Below are positions 55,196 through 57,576 of a stretch of 57,576 nucleotides of DNA, one piece after another; within the stretch, counting starts at the first letter, position 1; every line of letters begins with the position of its first letter. Source of the stretch: Chara braunii. Its lineage: Eukaryota > Streptophyta > Charophyceae > Charales > Characeae. The translations under genes were made by a program, and so were the position numbers. The stretch is taken from positions 116,030 to 173,605 of the forward strand of contig BFEA01000297.1 in assembly GCA_003427395.1 (NCBI GenBank), read 5' to 3'. The notes beneath the pieces were generated by a model that ran no database searches, was not told the DNA's origin, and was given only the letters and a program-made list of their open reading frames with translations.

Positions 55196-56742
55196 CAGAA
55201 TCTTTCATTCTGAAATTTGACGTGGTCGTTAACCGCAAGTGTTCTCTTGAGTTGAGGCCGTTCGCCCATGTCGTCAAACGTTGTATCGCTTTTTCCGACG
55301 ATGATACGTTGAAGTGTATTCGTTTCGCGAGACATCCCAGCATGCAATGGAGTGCTTTCGCCAGTTTCCTTGCACCTTCTTTCGTCGGTGAGTTCCATGT
55401 CGGCGCAATCGGTCTCCATCGCCGAGGATCCTTGTTCTTTGGTATGATGTATACATCTCCCAAGCGACCTTTCTTCGTCCAAGTTCCAATCTTCTTCAAG
55501 CCCCACTCATCGTAGCCTCCCTTACTCATTGCCAATGCTGGTCTCCGTTAGGCTACTCATCTCGAAGTTGCTGCCATGCCAGAAGATATCCTGGAGCGCT
55601 CTCGCATACACCATCGGACACACTACTATGTATGTTGCCCCTGGGTTACGATCCATTGACATGCACACCAGACCTCTTAGACACCTTTTCCATTCTACGA
55701 GCGTCTGATAGCAGCCCTCCTCGCCTTTCCCCTTTTCATTCACGCACGATTCCACTTCGTCGAGTCTTACGGTGAGAGACTTCCCTGTGCTCCCGAAGAT
55801 CTTACTCAGGCCATCCAAGATTGCAGCCATAGTTCCTCATCTTAGTTCCCTTGTCCGTTGTGGTGGAATATTCGTTGCGTTCAGTATGAAGTCTGGGGCA
55901 TATAGATCGGATAGCCTACAACGTACATGGCCTTCCCTGAGAGGGAAGGGGCTATCTGCGCAGGCGCAGATGCTACCATTCGAGCGTGAGTACTCCCGAT
56001 GGTTGTGAAGCACGTCACCTACTGTCTATTTTTTCTTCCACACAGTACGTACGTGTCTTCGTACAATTGTAGTAGTCTCTTCACTCAGACCCAGATCTCC
56101 CACCTTCACCTTCGTCAGGTCACATAGTCTCTTTCTATCTATCCTGTCATCTTAGGGAATCTTAATCACCAGCCTCTTCCTTAAGTTAATTCCTAATTTC
56201 TCATTCAGTACCCTCGATATAATACAACGCATTCTGTGTCTACTCCTTTTTTCAAAGCCTCTTGTCGCTTGGTAGAGTAGTGTCCGCTCGCGGTCCTCCT
56301 TCTTCCATAGTAGTTTCCTTCTCCAGGGCTGGGTTAGCAGCAACAAAAGTTGACGTCTAATCTTGGTAGGGAAGGTAATCGTCTCCGCTGGGTCTCTGAT
56401 GCTCATCCCCCCTCCCTTCTCGATCAGTTTCTTGCCTTCCTTCAACATGCACGTGGTACCGTGCATGTTTTCTATCGTCACGCCAAATCTGCGTTTGAGT
56501 ACCTTTCAGTCTTCGCACCAGATGTCTCCGCTGCACTTGATACGTATGTCCTTCTTCCCTCCGCGTATCGCATACTCCAGATAGTCCGCCAAACTGGTAG
56601 TCATTTTCCCCGTCTTGTCTTCAAATCTCAGAATCCTTCCCTTCCTATCTTGTGTCCGTACTCTTCCTTTCCTCTCTTGCTTTCCTTTCCTCTTCTTCTG
56701 TCGTTTCGGACGTGTCACTCTCTTCGCTTGGCAATTCAGCAT
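55185..56742 (-). pseudogene. Penelope-like element, linker and RT front part
   Basis: The piece at 55535-55196 carries KNKDPRRWRPIAPTWNSP and RLTTWANGLN, typical of the RT fingers region that precedes the first catalytic aspartate. The piece at 55830-55522 carries VCMSMDRNPGATYIVVCP. Pieces at 56481-56152 and 56742-56506 are strongly basic (RPKRQKKRKGKQERKGR). Frames change between these pieces and stops are present, so introns or decay are both possible. The order basic linker, fingers, catalytic block and thumb agrees with one long protein read leftwards from the GIY-YIG-like domain. Confidence 0.6.
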
Positions 56743-56910
56743 CGGCGACCACCTCCTAATTAGACATCGTTCAATCCTTATGAGATCTAGGTCATCTTCG
56801 GCTTTTGTGAGAGGTAAGGCTACATATTCCTCTGTCCCTATCTTTCTTAGCCATCTACATAACGATTGGCTCTTACTCTCCTTTCCTCTACTACAGGTAA
56901 TATGCTCCTT

Positions 56911-57138
56911 TCATCTGGAACTGAGATCACGACTAGTGCGTCCTATGTACACCTGTCGATTTTTCGCCGAGATCAACGCATACAAGCACCTTGCAGGATT
57001 GGCCCACTCAATCCTATCATCCTCCCACAAATCTCTGAATTTCGCAGCCCACGATAATCCTCCAAGTAGCGTCAAGATCACAATTGCACATCTCAACGCA
57101 GCATCTATGAGATCACAAATCGTTCTCTCCCTTCTCAT
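56911..57138 (-). pseudogene. GIY-YIG-like endonuclease domain, N-terminal to RT
   Basis: The frame contains CLYALISAKNRQVYIGRTSR, which fits the GIY-YIG core: a (G/C)xY strand, a short hairpin, YIG, then R two residues on. GIY-YIG nucleases cut DNA with a single metal and serve Penelope-like elements as target-nicking enzymes. In most Penelope-like elements the domain follows the RT; here it precedes the RT. A permuted order like this is known from the Chlamys and Naiad groups, the former in green algae. Only the N-terminal part of the domain is visible before a stop, so assignment rests on one motif and context. Confidence 0.6.
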
Positions 57139-57576
57139 CTTTCTAAATTCAACCAGCGAGTGCCATATCGCCCAGGTACGGTCGAGGTCAGGTCGTCACA
57201 TGTTTCCTAGCTCTGGATCGCCTGCAAGAGAACCCATCGGACTCCTCTCTCCCTCCGCTTCTTCATCCGATTCCTCATTTGTGCAGCGGGTCGCCTCCTG
57301 CATCTTGCTAAATAACAAGCCCTTGATTGCTTTGTCCCGTGTCAAGTACTCGGTACGTTGTCAGGCGGCCACAAGTAGTGCGCCGCCTGAAAACGGCAGT
57401 TTAGGGGTTAGGCTCAGGGTTAAGTCCGCGTTTTGACAGTGCTTTGGGATGACCGGGCTGCGGGAATTATGAGAACTCAGGGTACCCCTGATTCTGGACG
57501 CACTAGATTTTAAGAGTAACCCCCAAAGACAGCAAGATGGATGGGTGCACTGAGCACAACTAGAGACCGTCATTTC
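57139..57576. other. Right end of window, no gene recognised
   Basis: No coding evidence beyond small open frames. The 5' part of the Penelope-like element may extend into this stretch and past the window. Confidence 0.4.

Noticed and set aside
56615-57436. 273-codon plus-strand frame at the right end
   Set aside because: It is antisense to the GIY-YIG-like and basic linker pieces of the Penelope-like element.

Overview
The window looks like nuclear, repeat-dense eukaryotic DNA, most plausibly from the green lineage; a charophyte alga such as Chara would fit, but that is an inference. The evidence is long microsatellites, eukaryotic-type splice acceptors before several start codons, an LTR retrotransposon with a plant-type tRNA-Asp primer site, and a Penelope-like element with its nuclease in front of the reverse transcriptase. 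No tRNA, rRNA or ordinary host gene was recognised. Two assembly gaps (11114-11483 and 22519-23264) interrupt the window.

The layout is a nest of mobile elements. The outermost is a decayed Penelope-like retroelement on the minus strand. Its front part (GIY-YIG-like nuclease, then start of the reverse transcriptase) lies at 57138-54321 and its rear part at 2044-1235. Removing 2045-54320 and one copy of the shared TCGT rejoins the reverse-transcriptase frame exactly. The interrupting element is a giant LTR retrotransposon on the minus strand: 5' LTR 54320-46556, tRNA-Asp primer site 46553-46535, an extra ORF, a gag with a CCHC zinc knuckle (44891-43752), a tail with repeated polypurine tracts, and 3' LTR 9835-2045. 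Each LTR is about 7.8 kb. I see no pol gene.

Inside that retrotransposon sits a second, gene-rich element. Inverted repeat arms at 11484-13170 and 34400-35835, each with internal tandem repeats, bracket about 24 kb. A weaker candidate pair of ends at 10269 and 42328 would make it about 32 kb. From a repeat-filled centre (22-26.8 kb) genes point outward. Leftward on the minus strand run a fragmentary ParB-like/methyltransferase-like gene (20745 to about 17490), a glycine/lysine-rich ORF, an acidic repeat ORF, and an Ulp1-type cysteine protease (15374-14226). Rightward run a large transposase-like gene with a GHTHxDxD motif (26807-29884, resembling the family catalogued as DUF7869), a tandem family P1 (three copies, 30046-33016), another ORF (33280-33954) and a second tandem family P2 (three copies, 36197-39681; the middle copy is an intact 334-codon ORF). 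Short palindromes built from AAGTGCGAAT and ATTCGCACTT are scattered through the spaces between these genes and were not noticed in the LTRs.

Nearly every gene is broken by in-frame stop codons, while the frame often stays open for kilobases. Paralog comparison shows CGA to TGA and TGG to TGA changes, and a sampled LTR-LTR comparison differs only by transitions at CpG sites. The simplest reading is mutation of methylated cytosines in silenced mobile DNA. The gene-rich inner element, with its unusual cargo, palindromes and inverted arms, is the most interesting part of the window.
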